From NCBI RefSeq assembly GCF_900114485.1, contig NZ_FOTF01000004.1, forward strand, positions 124,001-188,000: a stretch of DNA of 64,000 bases, read 5' to 3'. The position numbers and the translations under genes are program-made. A model generated the notes under the pieces. It ran no database searches. It saw nothing but the letters and a program-made list of their open reading frames with translations, and was not told where the DNA came from. Below are positions 26,271 to 35,548 of this stretch, one piece after another; the stretch's first letter is position 1, and each line of letters opens with the position of its first letter. This DNA is from Loktanella salsilacus (GTDB taxonomy: Bacteria > Pseudomonadota > Alphaproteobacteria > Rhodobacterales > Rhodobacteraceae).

Positions 26271-28577
26271 CTAGGCCCCGTAGGGGATCCAGATATTCTT
26301 GACCTCTGTCGCGTGCGGCAGGATCGCTTTGGTGTTGTCGCGGCTCCAGTCCAGCGCACCGCACCAGGTGCGCTTCAGGTTACCTGCGGCAGCCACTTCG
26401 ATGCCTTTTGCAAGCGCTGGATCGGCAAAGGCCCAGACGGCGTCGATATCCATATGCCGCGCCATGGGGTCTGCCAGATCGCTATGATCACCCGTCAGGA
26501 TGTTCACCACACCGCCCGGCAAGTCGGACGTGTCCAGCACTTGGTACAGATCCGTCGCAATTAGCGGAAACGGCTGCGAGGCGGCAAGGATCACGCGGTT
26601 ACCCATCGCAATCGCGGGTGCCATTGCACTGATAAGGCCAAGCAACGGGGCGTCATCGGGGCAAAGGATGCCGATGGTGCCAACGGGTTCCTTCATCGCC
26701 AACGCGACGCCGCGGATCGGCACGTCGTGCACTTGGCCATCGTATTTATCGGCCCAAGCCGCTGCGCTGAACAGACGGCTGATGCTGGCCTCGACCTCTG
26801 CTGTGCCGTCGCTTCCTGTCAGCGATTTCAAACGCGTCGCAAACTCGGTGGCACGGGCGGACAGGTTTTCCGCCATGTAATACAGGATCTGCGCGCGCAG
26901 ATGTCCGCTGGACTTGGCCCAGCCCTTAGCGGCATTGCACGCCTCGACCGCGTTGCGCAGGTCTTTGCGGCTGGCAAGGCTGGTGTGACCGAGCAGTGCG
27001 CCTTTGGGGCCGTAGACCGCGCGGGAGTAGCCGCTGTCAGGCCGCGCCTGCTTGCCACCGATATAAAGCTTGGCGGTGCGATCTAGCCCGCCTGCACCGC
27101 CGTCGCCAGTATGTGCTGCGATGCTGCGCGTTTTGGCTGGGGCTGCAACTGGCTTGGTATAGCCTGTCAGCCCTTCCCAGCCGCCTTCGCGGCCAAAGCC
27201 GCTTTCGCGCACGCCGCCAAAGCCTGCTGCGGCGTCCATCATATTGGTGCCGTTGACCCACACGATCCCGGCGACCAGCTTTGGCGCGACGTCGAGCGCC
27301 AGATTGATGTTTTCCGACCAGACCGAAGCCGCGAGGCCATAGCGTGTAGAATTGGCGATCTCAACCGCCTCGACCGGGGTGCGGAAGGTTGTCGCGACCA
27401 GCACTGGGCCGAAAATCTCTTGCTGCATCAGCGGCGACGCCGGGGCGAGGCCGGTGATTAGCGTGGGTGGGAAATAGCAGCCACTTGGGGCAGTGGTCTG
27501 GAACGTCTCACCCTCTGGGTGGGCCGCCAGCATATCGCGGATGCGCGCCTGTTGGCGCGGGTGGACGATTGCACCGATGTCGATGCATTTATCCAGCGGA
27601 TCACCAATGCGCAGGCCGCTCATGCGGGCCTTTAGCTTGGTGTAGAAGACATCTGCGATACCTTCTTGAACCAGTAGACGAGAGCCAGCGCAGCACACTT
27701 GGCCCTGATTGAACCAGATCGCATCAACGACGCCCTCTACGGCGCTGTCGATATCGGCGTCCTCGAACACGATGTACGGGCCCTTGCCGCCCAGCTCCAG
27801 GCTCAGCGCCTTGCCGGTGCCAGCGGTCAGTTCGCGGATGCGGCGGCCGACGCCGGTTGATCCGGTAAAAGCAACCTTGTCCACGTCAGCGGTGACGATC
27901 ATCTCGCCGACTTCGCCATCGCCCGTCACGATGTTCACAACGCCCGGCGGCACGCCAGCTTGATTGCAGATGTCTGCGAACAGCAAGGCGGTCAGCGGCG
28001 TCCATTCGGCAGGTTTCAACACAACCGTGTTGCCCATCGCCAAGGCTGGCGCAATTTTCCACGCCAGCATGAGCAGGGGGAAATTCCACGGGATGACCTG
28101 ACCGCACACGCCAAGCGCCTGCCGGTCCGGCAATTCGTCCGCCATGATCTGCGCCATGCCGGCATGGTAATAAAAGTGCCGCACAGCCTGCGGCACGTCG
28201 ATATCGCGGGATTCGCGGATCGGCTTGCCGTTATCGAGCGTTTCCAACACGGCAAACAGGCGCGACTGCTTTTGCAAAATGCGGGCCAGCGCATAAAGTA
28301 CTTTTGCCCGTGCGTGCCCGTCCTTGGCCCAAGCGGGTTGCGCCTTGCGCGCCGCTTTGACAGCCGCGTCCACATCGGCCTGCGTGCCTTGGGTCACCTG
28401 CGCCAGCAGGGTATCCGTCGCCGGGTTCATCACGGCAAACAAAGTGCCGGGCGCGGTCCACGCGCCGCCGATGAAGTGACCAAAGTCACCCTTCGACGCG
28501 AGCCACGCCAGCGCCTCTTTGCTGCTTTCAGGTGCGGGGCCGTAGTCCATGGTCTCGAAGATCTCCTTGACGGTCAT
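26271..28577 (-). CDS. Aldehyde dehydrogenase, one-and-a-half domain fusion
   Basis: A 768-residue protein. Residues 1-490 form a complete aldehyde dehydrogenase: TPWNFP-like [18 protein letters not shown], catalytic Glu261 in ELGGKGP and Cys295 in GQVCCAGSR. Residues 500-768 repeat only the coenzyme-binding half of the fold ([15 protein letters not shown], then [16 protein letters not shown]) and lack the catalytic Cys region. It follows deoC in the same operon. The most likely job is oxidation of the acetaldehyde released by DeoC to acetate or acetyl-CoA (inference from context). ATG 28577 has GAGGA eight bases upstream; a longer frame reaches 28610. Confidence 0.88.
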   Translation of the reverse strand: MTVKEIFETMDYGPAPESSKEALAWLASKGDFGHFIGGAWTAPGTLFAVMNPATDTLLAQVTQGTQADVDAAVKAARKAQPAWAKDGHARAKVLYALARILQKQSRLFAVLETLDNGKPIRESRDIDVPQAVRHFYYHAGMAQIMADELPDRQALGVCGQVIPWNFPLLMLAWKIAPALAMGNTVVLKPAEWTPLTALLFADICNQAGVPPGVVNIVTGDGEVGEMIVTADVDKVAFTGSTGVGRRIRELTAGTGKALSLELGGKGPYIVFEDADIDSAVEGVVDAIWFNQGQVCCAGSRLLVQEGIADVFYTKLKARMSGLRIGDPLDKCIDIGAIVHPRQQARIRDMLAAHPEGETFQTTAPSGCYFPPTLITGLAPASPLMQQEIFGPVLVATTFRTPVEAVEIANSTRYGLAASVWSENINLALDVAPKLVAGIVWVNGTNMMDAAAGFGGVRESGFGREGGWEGLTGYTKPVAAPAKTRSIAAHTGDGGAGGLDRTAKLYIGGKQARPDSGYSRAVYGPKGALLGHTSLASRKDLRNAVEACNAAKGWAKSSGHLRAQILYYMAENLSARATEFATRLKSLTGSDGTAEVEASISRLFSAAAWADKYDGQVHDVPIRGVALAMKEPVGTIGILCPDDAPLLGLISAMAPAIAMGNRVILAASQPFPLIATDLYQVLDTSDLPGGVVNILTGDHSDLADPMARHMDIDAVWAFADPALAKGIEVAAAGNLKRTWCGALDWSRDNTKAILPHATEVKNIWIPYGA

Positions 28578-28619
28578 GCGCCCAGTCCTCGCTTTTTTAA
28601 AAATACTCAAAAACCGGCT

Positions 28620-29618
28620 TTAGCCGATCGCGTGACGCCAGCTGGCAGAATAGCTGCCCGTGACGTGGTGTTCCAATTGCCGTTCGATATCGCCCAGAAG
28701 GGACGAGGCACCAAAGCGGAACAGGTCGGGCTGCAGCCAGCGGTCGCCCAGTTCGTCCTTGATCATCGAAAGATAAACCAGCGCGTCCTTTGCCTTGGAA
28801 ATCCCGCCGGCTGGTTTGTAGCCGACGTAAATGCCAGTGCGGTCATGATAATCGCGGATCGCGCGGATCATGGTCAGGGTCACCGGCAATGTCGCGTTTA
28901 CAGGTTCTTTGCCGGTCGACGTCTTGATGAAATCCGCGCCAGCCATCATGCAAACGAGGCTGGCTTTTGCGACATTGCGCAGGGTGCCCAGCTCTCCGGT
29001 CGCAAGGATCGCTTTGACGTGGGCATCGCCGCAGGCGGCGCGCATTTCGGCCATTTCGTCATAAAGTGCCTGCCAGTTTCCGGTCAAAACGTGGCGGCGG
29101 CTGATGACGATATCGATTTCTGCAGCACCGGCGGCGACGCTTTCGCCGATTTCGGCAATGCGCAGATGGAATGGCGACAGGCCAGCGGGAAAGCCGGTGG
29201 ACACTGCTGCAACAGGAATGCCAGAGCCAGCAAGCGCGGCGACGGCGGTTTCGACCATATCGTGATAGACGCAGACGGCACCGGTGGTCAGGCCGGTCAT
29301 ATCCAGCGCTTCCAAAAGATCAGGCGCGACAGGCTGGCGGGCCTTGGCGCACAGGCGCTGCACGCGTCCGGCGCTGTCATCGCCAGAAAGCGTCGTCAGG
29401 TCGATCAGGCTGATGGCTTTGCACAGCCACGCGGCCTGATAGTCCTTTTTTACGCTACGGCGGCCGGGCAGGGTCGCGGCGCGGCGTTCAATGGCGGACG
29501 TATTGGCCTGCGCCGACATGACCCAGTCCATATCCAAAGGCATGCCCGGATTGCGCGGCAGATGTTCTTTTGTCGTCACGGGGAAAGCTCCTGAGGCGGC
29601 GGTGGGGTCTTGTGGCAT
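28620..29618 (-). CDS. deoC: Deoxyribose-phosphate aldolase
   Basis: A class I aldolase of 332 residues, longer than the 250-residue enterobacterial form but normal for the long DeoC group. The Schiff-base lysine lies in DFIKTSTGKEPVNA and the proton-relay lysine in VGYKPAGGIS, both conserved. It splits deoxyribose 5-phosphate into glyceraldehyde 3-phosphate and acetaldehyde, for use of nucleosides as carbon source. AAAGGG precedes the ATG and lies inside a small inverted repeat. It sits between an AraC-type regulator and an aldehyde dehydrogenase on the same strand, giving a compact catabolic operon. Confidence 0.95.
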   Translation of the reverse strand: MPQDPTAASGAFPVTTKEHLPRNPGMPLDMDWVMSAQANTSAIERRAATLPGRRSVKKDYQAAWLCKAISLIDLTTLSGDDSAGRVQRLCAKARQPVAPDLLEALDMTGLTTGAVCVYHDMVETAVAALAGSGIPVAAVSTGFPAGLSPFHLRIAEIGESVAAGAAEIDIVISRRHVLTGNWQALYDEMAEMRAACGDAHVKAILATGELGTLRNVAKASLVCMMAGADFIKTSTGKEPVNATLPVTLTMIRAIRDYHDRTGIYVGYKPAGGISKAKDALVYLSMIKDELGDRWLQPDLFRFGASSLLGDIERQLEHHVTGSYSASWRHAIG

Positions 29619-29622
29619 GTTT

Positions 29623-29638
29623 TTGACCCTTTGGTCAA
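29623..29638. promoter_or_regulatory. Inverted repeat overlapping the deoC ribosome site
   Basis: TTGACC CTTT GGTCAA on the plus strand, a perfect 6-base inverted repeat. On the deoC strand it contains the AAAGGG ribosome site. It lies in the 20-base gap between the AraC gene stop and the deoC start. It could be a protein-binding site or a small RNA hairpin limiting deoC translation. Confidence 0.35.
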
Positions 29639-30514
29639 TTAAGCGCTGGGCTGCACGACGTCACGTTGGAACTGTTGGCGATAGTGCAGCGGGGTCACGC
29701 CATGGTGGCTGCGGAACAGCTTATGGAAATGTGACAGGTTCGCAATCCCGACCGCAGCGGCAACCTCGGCCATCGGCTCGCTGTCGCTGGTCAGGGCGCG
29801 GGCGGCTTGGGTCATGCGGATGCGGTTGACGTATTGCGTGGGCGACTGGCCCAGCCAGCGGCGCATACTGCGTGACACATGAGGGTGGCTTTGCCCGGTG
29901 GCGGCAACAAAGGTGGCCGCCCCGCCGCGATAGATCGCAGGATCATGCGCCATGGCGCAGGCGCAGTGCAGCCATGTGGGGGCGTCAGCGGGCAGGCCTG
30001 TCTCGTGCTGGATAAGATCGGCCAGCAGGGGCAGCAGAAACGCCTCTGCCGCGAGGCTGTCGCAGGGGCCGCGTTCAAGCAGGCCAGCGGCGTGGTTCAG
30101 CGTTACCAACTGCCGACTGTCGCGATGCGTGCGCGCAGGGCCGTGTTCCGCCAGCCAAAAGGGCAGTGACGGCAGGCGGGCATCAAGACTTTGCACCAGA
30201 TCGGGATGAATCGCGATAGACACAGCCAGCGCCGCATCGCCGCGCCCTTGCAGGGCGTGTGGTTGGCCGGGGCGCAGCAGGATCAGCGCGCCTTCGGTCA
30301 ATGTTTCGACCCCTGAGGGCAGGTGGTGTCTTAAGGTGCCGTTTTGCACCCAAAAGAGTTCTGTGAAATCGTGGGTGTGCAGCGCCTTGGGCCGTGCAGG
30401 CGTCAGCAGGGCGCGGGTCAGGTGGATGCTGGTCCCGGGCGGCAGAACGTCATGATGAGTGAGGGTGCGCTGCGTCATGGGATCAAGCTGACATAGTTTT
30501 GCATATTTGTGCAT
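29639..30514 (-). CDS. AraC family transcriptional regulator
   Basis: A 291-residue regulator with an N-terminal cupin-like sensor part (about residues 20-95; FTELFWVQNGTLRHHLPSG) and a C-terminal double helix-turn-helix of about 100 residues. The second HTH contains MAEVAAAVGIANLSHFHKLF and the family signature HHGVTPLHYRQQF. It is upstream of deoC with a gap of 20 bases on the same strand, so it probably regulates deoC and the aldehyde dehydrogenase gene. A second in-frame ATG at 30478 is a plausible alternative start; neither has a strong ribosome site. Ligand unknown. Confidence 0.9.
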   Translation of the reverse strand: MHKYAKLCQLDPMTQRTLTHHDVLPPGTSIHLTRALLTPARPKALHTHDFTELFWVQNGTLRHHLPSGVETLTEGALILLRPGQPHALQGRGDAALAVSIAIHPDLVQSLDARLPSLPFWLAEHGPARTHRDSRQLVTLNHAAGLLERGPCDSLAAEAFLLPLLADLIQHETGLPADAPTWLHCACAMAHDPAIYRGGAATFVAATGQSHPHVSRSMRRWLGQSPTQYVNRIRMTQAARALTSDSEPMAEVAAAVGIANLSHFHKLFRSHHGVTPLHYRQQFQRDVVQPSA

Positions 30515-30580
30515 CTTTTGTGCCAGCAGGACGCAGCTGTTCGCGGGCAGGGCCGCGAATGCGCCCCGCCCGCCGGCCCA

Positions 30581-32203
30581 TCAGGCCGTCAGCTTTAAAG
30601 TTGCGCTGTGACCCAGAAAGGCAAAGCCATTTCCGGGCAGCGTCAATGTGCTGTCTGCTAGGGTCGCATGTTGCGGCCCGGTTAGCGTCGCCGTTCCTGT
30701 CACGGTCAGCGTTTGCGGAGCCTTGGACAGGTTAAACACGCAAGTCAGGTGCTGATCCGCCGTGCTGCGGGTAAAGGCCAGCATCGGATCGGGCAGGTCG
30801 ATCCACGCGGTCTTGCCCCGCGTCATGCAGGGATGTGATTTGCGGAACCCGATCGTTTGCCGGTAAAAATGCAGGACGCTGTCATTTTGCGCCTCTTGCA
30901 GATCGACAGAATGGGCGACCTGCGGTGCTTTGACCGGGAGCCATGGTGTGCCAGCGGTGAACCCTGCGTTATCTGCTTTGTGGTCCCAGACCATCGGGGT
31001 GCGGCAACCGTCGCGGCCTTTGACGCCCGGCCAGTAGCGGATCGCTTGCAGGTCGGTCAGTTCCTCGAACTTCATCACGGTTTCCAGCTGGCCTAGCTCT
31101 TCGCCCTGATAGATGCCGATGGTGCCCTCAAAGCTCATCAGCATGGCGCAGGCGAGCTTCGCAATGGACTCGTCAGACACGGCGTGTTCGGCCCAGCGGG
31201 TGACATGGCGCGGCACGTCGTGGTTGGAAAAGGACCATTCCGGCTGCCCGTCGGGGGCACCTTTTTGAAAGCCTTCGATGCAGCCGCGGAAGTGCTTGGG
31301 GTTAAAGTCAGGCCCAAGCATCGCAAAGCTGTACGCCATATGCAGGCGGCTGCTGCCTTTGGTATATTCGGCCATCAGATCGATGGACCGCTGGCCCATA
31401 TCGCCAACTTCGCCGACCATCATGATGCCGTCGTATTGGTCGCAAAGCGCGCGCAGCTGTTCAAGAAATGCAAGGTTTTCAAGCTGGTTCTTGTTGTGGA
31501 TGTTGTCCTGCATCCCGTACAGATCTGTCGCCATGACCTGACGCCCGCCCTTGGCCGCGGGGTTAGAGCGCAGATGTTTGTCGTGGAAGTAGTAGTTCAC
31601 GGTATCAAGGCGGAAACCATCAAGGCCGCGGTCCAGCCAGAACTTGGCTGTGTCCAAAATGGCGTCGACGACGTCAGGGTTGTGAAAGTTCAGGTCAGGC
31701 TGCTGCGACAGGAAATTGTGCAGATAGTACTGACCCCGCACAGCCTCGAATTCCCAAGCGGGGCCACCAAAATGGCTGTGCCAGTTCGTTGGCGGGCTGC
31801 CGTCAGGCTTTGGGTCAGCCCAGACGTACCAGTCTGCCTTTGGGTTGGTGCGGTCCTTGCGGCTTTCGATAAACCACGGGTGCTGATCAGAAGTGTGGGA
31901 CAGCACCTGATCGGTGATGACCTTGAGCCCCAGTTCGTGCGCGCGCGCCAGCATCCGGTCGAAATCATCCAGCGTGCCAAAGATCGGGTCGATGTCGGTA
32001 TAATTCGACACGTCGTAGCCCATATCCGCTTGCGGGCTGGTAAAGATCGGGGACAGCCAGATGCAATCCACCCCAAGGCTGGCGATATGCTCTAACCGCT
32101 GGGTAATCCCGTTCAGATCGCCGACCCCGTCACCCGTGCTGTCTTGAAAGGATCGCGGATAGATCTGATAGATCACCGCGTCACGCCACCATTCCCGCAT
32201 CAT
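30581..32203 (-). CDS. GH13 family alpha-glucosidase
   Basis: A 540-residue glycoside hydrolase of family 13. The nucleophile is Asp200 in GFRLDTVN, the acid/base Glu265 in VGEVGD and the transition-state Asp329 in FSNHDVPRH; the opening WWRDAVIYQIYPRSFQD is the standard start of oligo-1,6-glucosidase/alpha-glucosidase proteins. There is no signal peptide, so it should act in the cytoplasm on maltose-type oligosaccharides taken up by the cell. No sugar transporter genes are adjacent. It is a stand-alone gene, divergent from the rhodanese gene. The exact linkage preference is not readable from sequence. Confidence 0.92.
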   Translation of the reverse strand: MMREWWRDAVIYQIYPRSFQDSTGDGVGDLNGITQRLEHIASLGVDCIWLSPIFTSPQADMGYDVSNYTDIDPIFGTLDDFDRMLARAHELGLKVITDQVLSHTSDQHPWFIESRKDRTNPKADWYVWADPKPDGSPPTNWHSHFGGPAWEFEAVRGQYYLHNFLSQQPDLNFHNPDVVDAILDTAKFWLDRGLDGFRLDTVNYYFHDKHLRSNPAAKGGRQVMATDLYGMQDNIHNKNQLENLAFLEQLRALCDQYDGIMMVGEVGDMGQRSIDLMAEYTKGSSRLHMAYSFAMLGPDFNPKHFRGCIEGFQKGAPDGQPEWSFSNHDVPRHVTRWAEHAVSDESIAKLACAMLMSFEGTIGIYQGEELGQLETVMKFEELTDLQAIRYWPGVKGRDGCRTPMVWDHKADNAGFTAGTPWLPVKAPQVAHSVDLQEAQNDSVLHFYRQTIGFRKSHPCMTRGKTAWIDLPDPMLAFTRSTADQHLTCVFNLSKAPQTLTVTGTATLTGPQHATLADSTLTLPGNGFAFLGHSATLKLTA

Positions 32204-32401
32204 ATCGCTCCGCTTATTGTTGCGGTGAGCTTAGCAGTGACTTTGCAAAGTGTAAGGCGCAGCGCCGGGAAAAGCGTGTGCGGGGGCAAAAAATCATTCG
32301 AATATGCGCGAAACGGTGGCGCGTGCTTGACCTTGATGCGCGATGCGGGTCGTGTTGAGGGCAGGCGGCGGCGGGCGCGCAACGGTAAAAGGATATGTGC
32401 G

Positions 32402-32794
32402 ATGGCGATTACACCGGTCTCTGAAATGGTCGCCGCAGCGCGGGCACGGATCGAAGAATTGGATACGCCCGCCGTCATGGCGCTGCTGGATGACCCTGAC
32501 GTTGTCATCGTCGATATCCGCGACGTGCGCGAGCGCAAGAATGGCTATATCCCCGGCAGCATCCATGCCCCGCGCGGGATGATTGAATTCTGGGTCGATC
32601 CGGCCAGCCCCTATCACAAGCCGGTTTTTGCCCAAGACAAGCGGTTCATCCTGCATTGCGCCAGCGGCTGGCGGTCTGCCTTAACGGTGGCGGCGCTGAA
32701 CGATATGGGCTTTGCGGCCGCCCATCTGCGGGACGGATTTAGCGACTGGACAGCCCTAGGCGGCCCGGTCGAGGTGCCCGCGCCGCGGGATTGA
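32402..32794 (+). CDS. Single-domain rhodanese
   Basis: A 130-residue rhodanese domain protein with DVVIVDIRDVRERKNGYIPG, the active-site loop LHCASGWRSA with Cys86, and a C-terminal GFSDWTALGGPV. It probably transfers sulfane sulfur in the cytoplasm, or serves another single-domain rhodanese role. The frame is open back to 32144, but the family start and an AAAAGGAT ribosome site point to 32402. It lies 51 bases upstream of galE on the same strand; no functional link between them is evident. Confidence 0.9.
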   Translation: MAITPVSEMVAAARARIEELDTPAVMALLDDPDVVIVDIRDVRERKNGYIPGSIHAPRGMIEFWVDPASPYHKPVFAQDKRFILHCASGWRSALTVAALNDMGFAAAHLRDGFSDWTALGGPVEVPAPRD

Positions 32795-32845
32795 TCCGGC
32801 AGCGGTGGTCGCCTAAGCAGGCGCTGTATTTAAGGGAGGCATTTC

Positions 32846-33865
32846 ATGCGCGTTCTGGTCACCGGCGGTGCCGGTTATATCGGCAGTCATACGCTTGTCG
32901 AATTGCTGGGGCAGGCGCATGAAGTCTGTGTGCTCGACAACTACGACAACTCTAGCCCCGTCGTGCTGGACCGGGTGCGCAAGCTGACCAATGGCACGGT
33001 GACTGCAGTCGAAGGCGACGTGCGTCATGACGCGACCCTGAACGCCGTGATGGCCGATTTTCGGCCCGATGCGGTGATCCATTTTGCCGGGCTCAAGGCC
33101 GTTGGCGACAGCATGAAAGACCCACTTGGCTATTACGATGTCAATGTGAACGGCACCATTGCGCTGCTGCGCGCGATGGATGCGGCGGGCTGCAAGCGGA
33201 TCATCTTTTCGTCGTCCGCCACGGTCTATGGCGAGCCAGTCTATTTGCCGTATGACGAGGCGCACCCGCTGAACCCGACCTCTGTCTATGGTCGCACCAA
33301 GATGATTGCAGAGCAGATCCTGACCGATTGGGCTGTGGCCAAGGATGGCGCGGCGGTGCTGCTGCGCTACTTCAACCCGGTTGGTGCCCATGCCTCTGCC
33401 ACGCTGGGCGAGGATCCATCGGACGTGCCGAACAACCTGATGCCCTATATCGCGCAGGTTGCGGTGGGGCAGCGGGCGCATTTGAACGTCTTTGGCGATG
33501 ATTACGATACGCCTGACGGCACGGGACAGCGTGATTATATCCACGTTGTCGATCTGGCACGGGCCCATGTTGCCGCCGTCGATTACGTGGCAAATCATAG
33601 CGGCGCGCGGGCGTTCAACATCGGCACCGGACAGCCCTATAGCGTGCAGCAGATGGTAGAGGCGTTCCGCAAAGCCTCTGGCCATGCGATCCCTGTTGTT
33701 ATCGCGCCGCGCCGTGCAGGCGATATTGCGGCGATGCAGGCGGATTCGACGCGTGCGCATGCCGAACTTGGTTGGTCCGCGACCCATACGCTGGATGACA
33801 TGGCGGCTAGCACATGGGCTTGGCAGTCTGGTAATCCCCACGGATTTCGCGGAACCTATGATTGA
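32846..33865 (+). CDS. galE: UDP-glucose 4-epimerase
   Basis: A 339-residue short-chain dehydrogenase/reductase fold enzyme with NAD-binding VTGGAGYIGSH at the N-terminus, the catalytic SSSATVYG Ser and YGRTK Tyr-Lys pair, and the GalE-specific LRYFNPVGAH. It interconverts UDP-glucose and UDP-galactose, feeding galactose use and surface polysaccharide synthesis. A strong GGGAGG site lies nine bases before the ATG. No other galactose or capsule gene is present in the window. Confidence 0.95.
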   Translation: MRVLVTGGAGYIGSHTLVELLGQAHEVCVLDNYDNSSPVVLDRVRKLTNGTVTAVEGDVRHDATLNAVMADFRPDAVIHFAGLKAVGDSMKDPLGYYDVNVNGTIALLRAMDAAGCKRIIFSSSATVYGEPVYLPYDEAHPLNPTSVYGRTKMIAEQILTDWAVAKDGAAVLLRYFNPVGAHASATLGEDPSDVPNNLMPYIAQVAVGQRAHLNVFGDDYDTPDGTGQRDYIHVVDLARAHVAAVDYVANHSGARAFNIGTGQPYSVQQMVEAFRKASGHAIPVVIAPRRAGDIAAMQADSTRAHAELGWSATHTLDDMAASTWAWQSGNPHGFRGTYD

Positions 33866-33903
33866 CGTCATTGGCGATTCTGGGGCAATTCTGGCAACCC
33901 GCC

Positions 33904-33929
33904 GGAACCAAATCATCTGCTGCGCTGTT
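33904..33929 (+). promoter_or_regulatory. EcfG-type (general stress) promoter candidate
   Basis: GGAAC at 33904-33908 and TGTT at 33926-33929, separated by 17 bases, against the alphaproteobacterial EcfG/SigT consensus GGAAC-N16/17-CGTT. One mismatch in the -10. It lies about 75 bases upstream of the first gene of a LEA-like/holin-like/DUF3618 operon, a gene content that is typical of this regulon. Confidence 0.55.
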
Positions 33930-34003
33930 TTGTCTACAATGACATGAACGCCGAATGAGGAGCCCGTAATCGCGCCTCCTTCGGCCCAGCCGGAGAGATT
34001 GCA

Positions 34004-34540
34004 ATGACGGATATCAAGAACACGGTGGACGCCGCTGCGCGTGACGCAAAGTCCGCCGCCCATGACGCAAGCGCCGAGGCGAAAAGCGTCGTAAATGACG
34101 TGGCAGAGCAGGCCAAGTCGGTCGCTCATGACGCCAAAGAAACCATTAAATCCGAAGTCAACGCCCGCGCCGACGCAGCCAAAGGTGCCGCCGCGCAAGA
34201 GGTGAACAACGTCGCCTCTGCCCTGCGTAAGGCTGCGAACGAAAGCCGCACAGGCAGCCCGCAGGAACGCACGTTTGGCCAGATTGCCGATACGCTGGCG
34301 GATGCGTCTGATGCGATCAGCAACAAGGATCTGGGCACAGCACTTAGCGACGTTGGCCACTTTGCCCGCCGCAACCCGCTGGTTTTCCTGGCTGGTGCTG
34401 CATTGGCCGGTTTTGCGGTTAGCCGCTTTGCCAAGGCGTCAGAGCGCAATGGCACGGCTACTGCGCAGCCCGATTACCACGGCAGCGACGATTTCATGCC
34501 GCCGCGCCACGGCAATGCTGACACAGACGGTCGGGGCTGA
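34004..34540 (+). CDS. LEA-like / YqjD-type stress protein 1
   Basis: A 178-residue protein. Residues 1-80 are an Ala/Asp/Lys-rich amphipathic helix with repeated AKSVVNDVAEQAKSVAHDA-type segments, resembling late-embryogenesis-abundant or apolipoprotein-like proteins. Residues 125-145 form one membrane helix (NPLVFLAGAALAGFAVSRF) and the tail is polar. Such proteins (often called nutrient-deprivation-induced) bind to the inner membrane. GGAGAG precedes the ATG. It is first in a four-gene operon behind an EcfG-like promoter. Confidence 0.85.
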   Translation: MTDIKNTVDAAARDAKSAAHDASAEAKSVVNDVAEQAKSVAHDAKETIKSEVNARADAAKGAAAQEVNNVASALRKAANESRTGSPQERTFGQIADTLADASDAISNKDLGTALSDVGHFARRNPLVFLAGAALAGFAVSRFAKASERNGTATAQPDYHGSDDFMPPRHGNADTDGRG

Positions 34541-34542
34541 AC

Positions 34543-34941
34543 ATGGAGTCCCATGACCCCCGCAGCACCGGATCACTGCTGAACGATGTGCTAAGCAGCG
34601 TCGGCAATTTGCTGCGCCAAGAGGTCGATCTGGCGCGTGCCGAGGTTGACCAGAACCTGAAACGTGCAGGCGCGGCGCTGGGCCTTTTGGTTGTCGCTGT
34701 GATCCTTGCCTTCATCGGCTTGTCCGTGCTGTCCACGGCTGTGATCTCTGCGCTTGTTTTGGCCGGGATCAGCCAGCTTTGGGCCACCGTCTTGGTGGGC
34801 CTCGTTGTCCTGCTGATCGCCATCATTTTGGTGATCGTGGGCGTTAAGCGGCTGAAGCTGTCCAGCATCGCGCCGACCCGCACCGCCCGCAGCCTAAAGG
34901 CCGACGCGCAGATGATGAAAGAGGCCTATAATGACCGCTGA
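34543..34941 (+). CDS. Phage-holin-superfamily (YqjE-type) membrane protein
   Basis: A 132-residue protein with a helical, charged N-terminus (LLRQEVDLARAEVDQNLKRA) and two membrane helices at about residues 44-68 and 76-102. This pattern is the phage holin III/DUF1469 group to which YqjE belongs. In non-phage settings these proteins are thought to associate with the membrane under stress. It starts two bases after the preceding stop and its end overlaps the next start by 11 bases, so the genes are tightly coupled. No phage genes are near. Confidence 0.85.
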   Translation: MESHDPRSTGSLLNDVLSSVGNLLRQEVDLARAEVDQNLKRAGAALGLLVVAVILAFIGLSVLSTAVISALVLAGISQLWATVLVGLVVLLIAIILVIVGVKRLKLSSIAPTRTARSLKADAQMMKEAYNDR

Positions 34942-35503
34942 TACGCGTAAACCGGCAGAGATCGAGGCTGAAATCGCCCTAGAGCGCGCGCGGCTTGGGC
35001 GTGATCTGGATGTCCTGCAAAACCGTTTGACCGTTGATGGTCTGATGGAAGAAGTGAAGCTGCAGGTGCGCGGCCAGATCGACGAAGTTACCGCCCAACT
35101 GCGTGGCCAAGTCGGCATCGTGACACGTGACGTTTCGGTTGTGATGCGCGATCAAATCGCAACCGCCAGCGAAACGGTCAGCCGGACGGCGCAGAAAAAC
35201 CCTTGGCCGTTTGCGGTCATCGGTCTGGGCCTTGCTTGGCTGGCGATCAGCGCTGTGACGCCTGAACGCGCGCCGCGCAGCAAAAAGCCACGGATCGGCA
35301 TGGCTCCGGTCAAACCTGCGACCCGTCCAGAAGTGCATCACTATGACAGCAGCCCGGCCGATATGGCTGCGGCCCAGTTGGAAGAGGACGCCGATGTCTG
35401 GGCCGATCAGGCGCTGTCTGCGCAGGCACGCCCTGTGCCAGCTTATGATGCTGATCCGCTGTGGGCCCGTGATGATCAGGACCCGAACCCGCGCCGCCGT
35501 TGA
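34931..35503 (+). CDS. DUF3618 domain protein
   Basis: A 190-residue protein with the DUF3618 signature near the N-terminus (EIEAEIALERARLGRDLDVLQNRL, shown here in pieces as EIEAEIALERARL and DLDVLQNRL). A long amphipathic helix follows, then one membrane helix at about residues 90-110 (PWPFAVIGLGLAWLAISAV) and an acidic, Pro-rich tail. DUF3618 genes travel with YqjE-like holins in alphaproteobacteria. The start overlaps the holin gene by 11 bases. Function unknown; envelope stress is the likely setting. Confidence 0.85.
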   Translation: MTADTRKPAEIEAEIALERARLGRDLDVLQNRLTVDGLMEEVKLQVRGQIDEVTAQLRGQVGIVTRDVSVVMRDQIATASETVSRTAQKNPWPFAVIGLGLAWLAISAVTPERAPRSKKPRIGMAPVKPATRPEVHHYDSSPADMAAAQLEEDADVWADQALSAQARPVPAYDADPLWARDDQDPNPRRR

Positions 35504-35548
35504 ACATTTATGCAGGTTAAAGGCCTGTAACCCGTAAAGGAAAATCCC

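Noticed and set aside
27960-29594. 544-residue plus-strand frame opposite deoC and the aldehyde dehydrogenase gene
   Set aside because: It runs antisense to two genes with clear catalytic motifs, and its translation has the low-complexity look of a shadow frame.
32813-34360. 515-residue minus-strand frame opposite galE
   Set aside because: It is antisense to galE, a firm gene, and to the start of the stress operon. The translation is rich in His, Arg and Gly with no family pattern, as expected for a GC-rich shadow frame.
34543-34941. Holin-family gene as a sign of prophage
   Set aside because: No other phage gene is near. The YqjE/DUF3618/LEA-like company shows a cellular stress operon.
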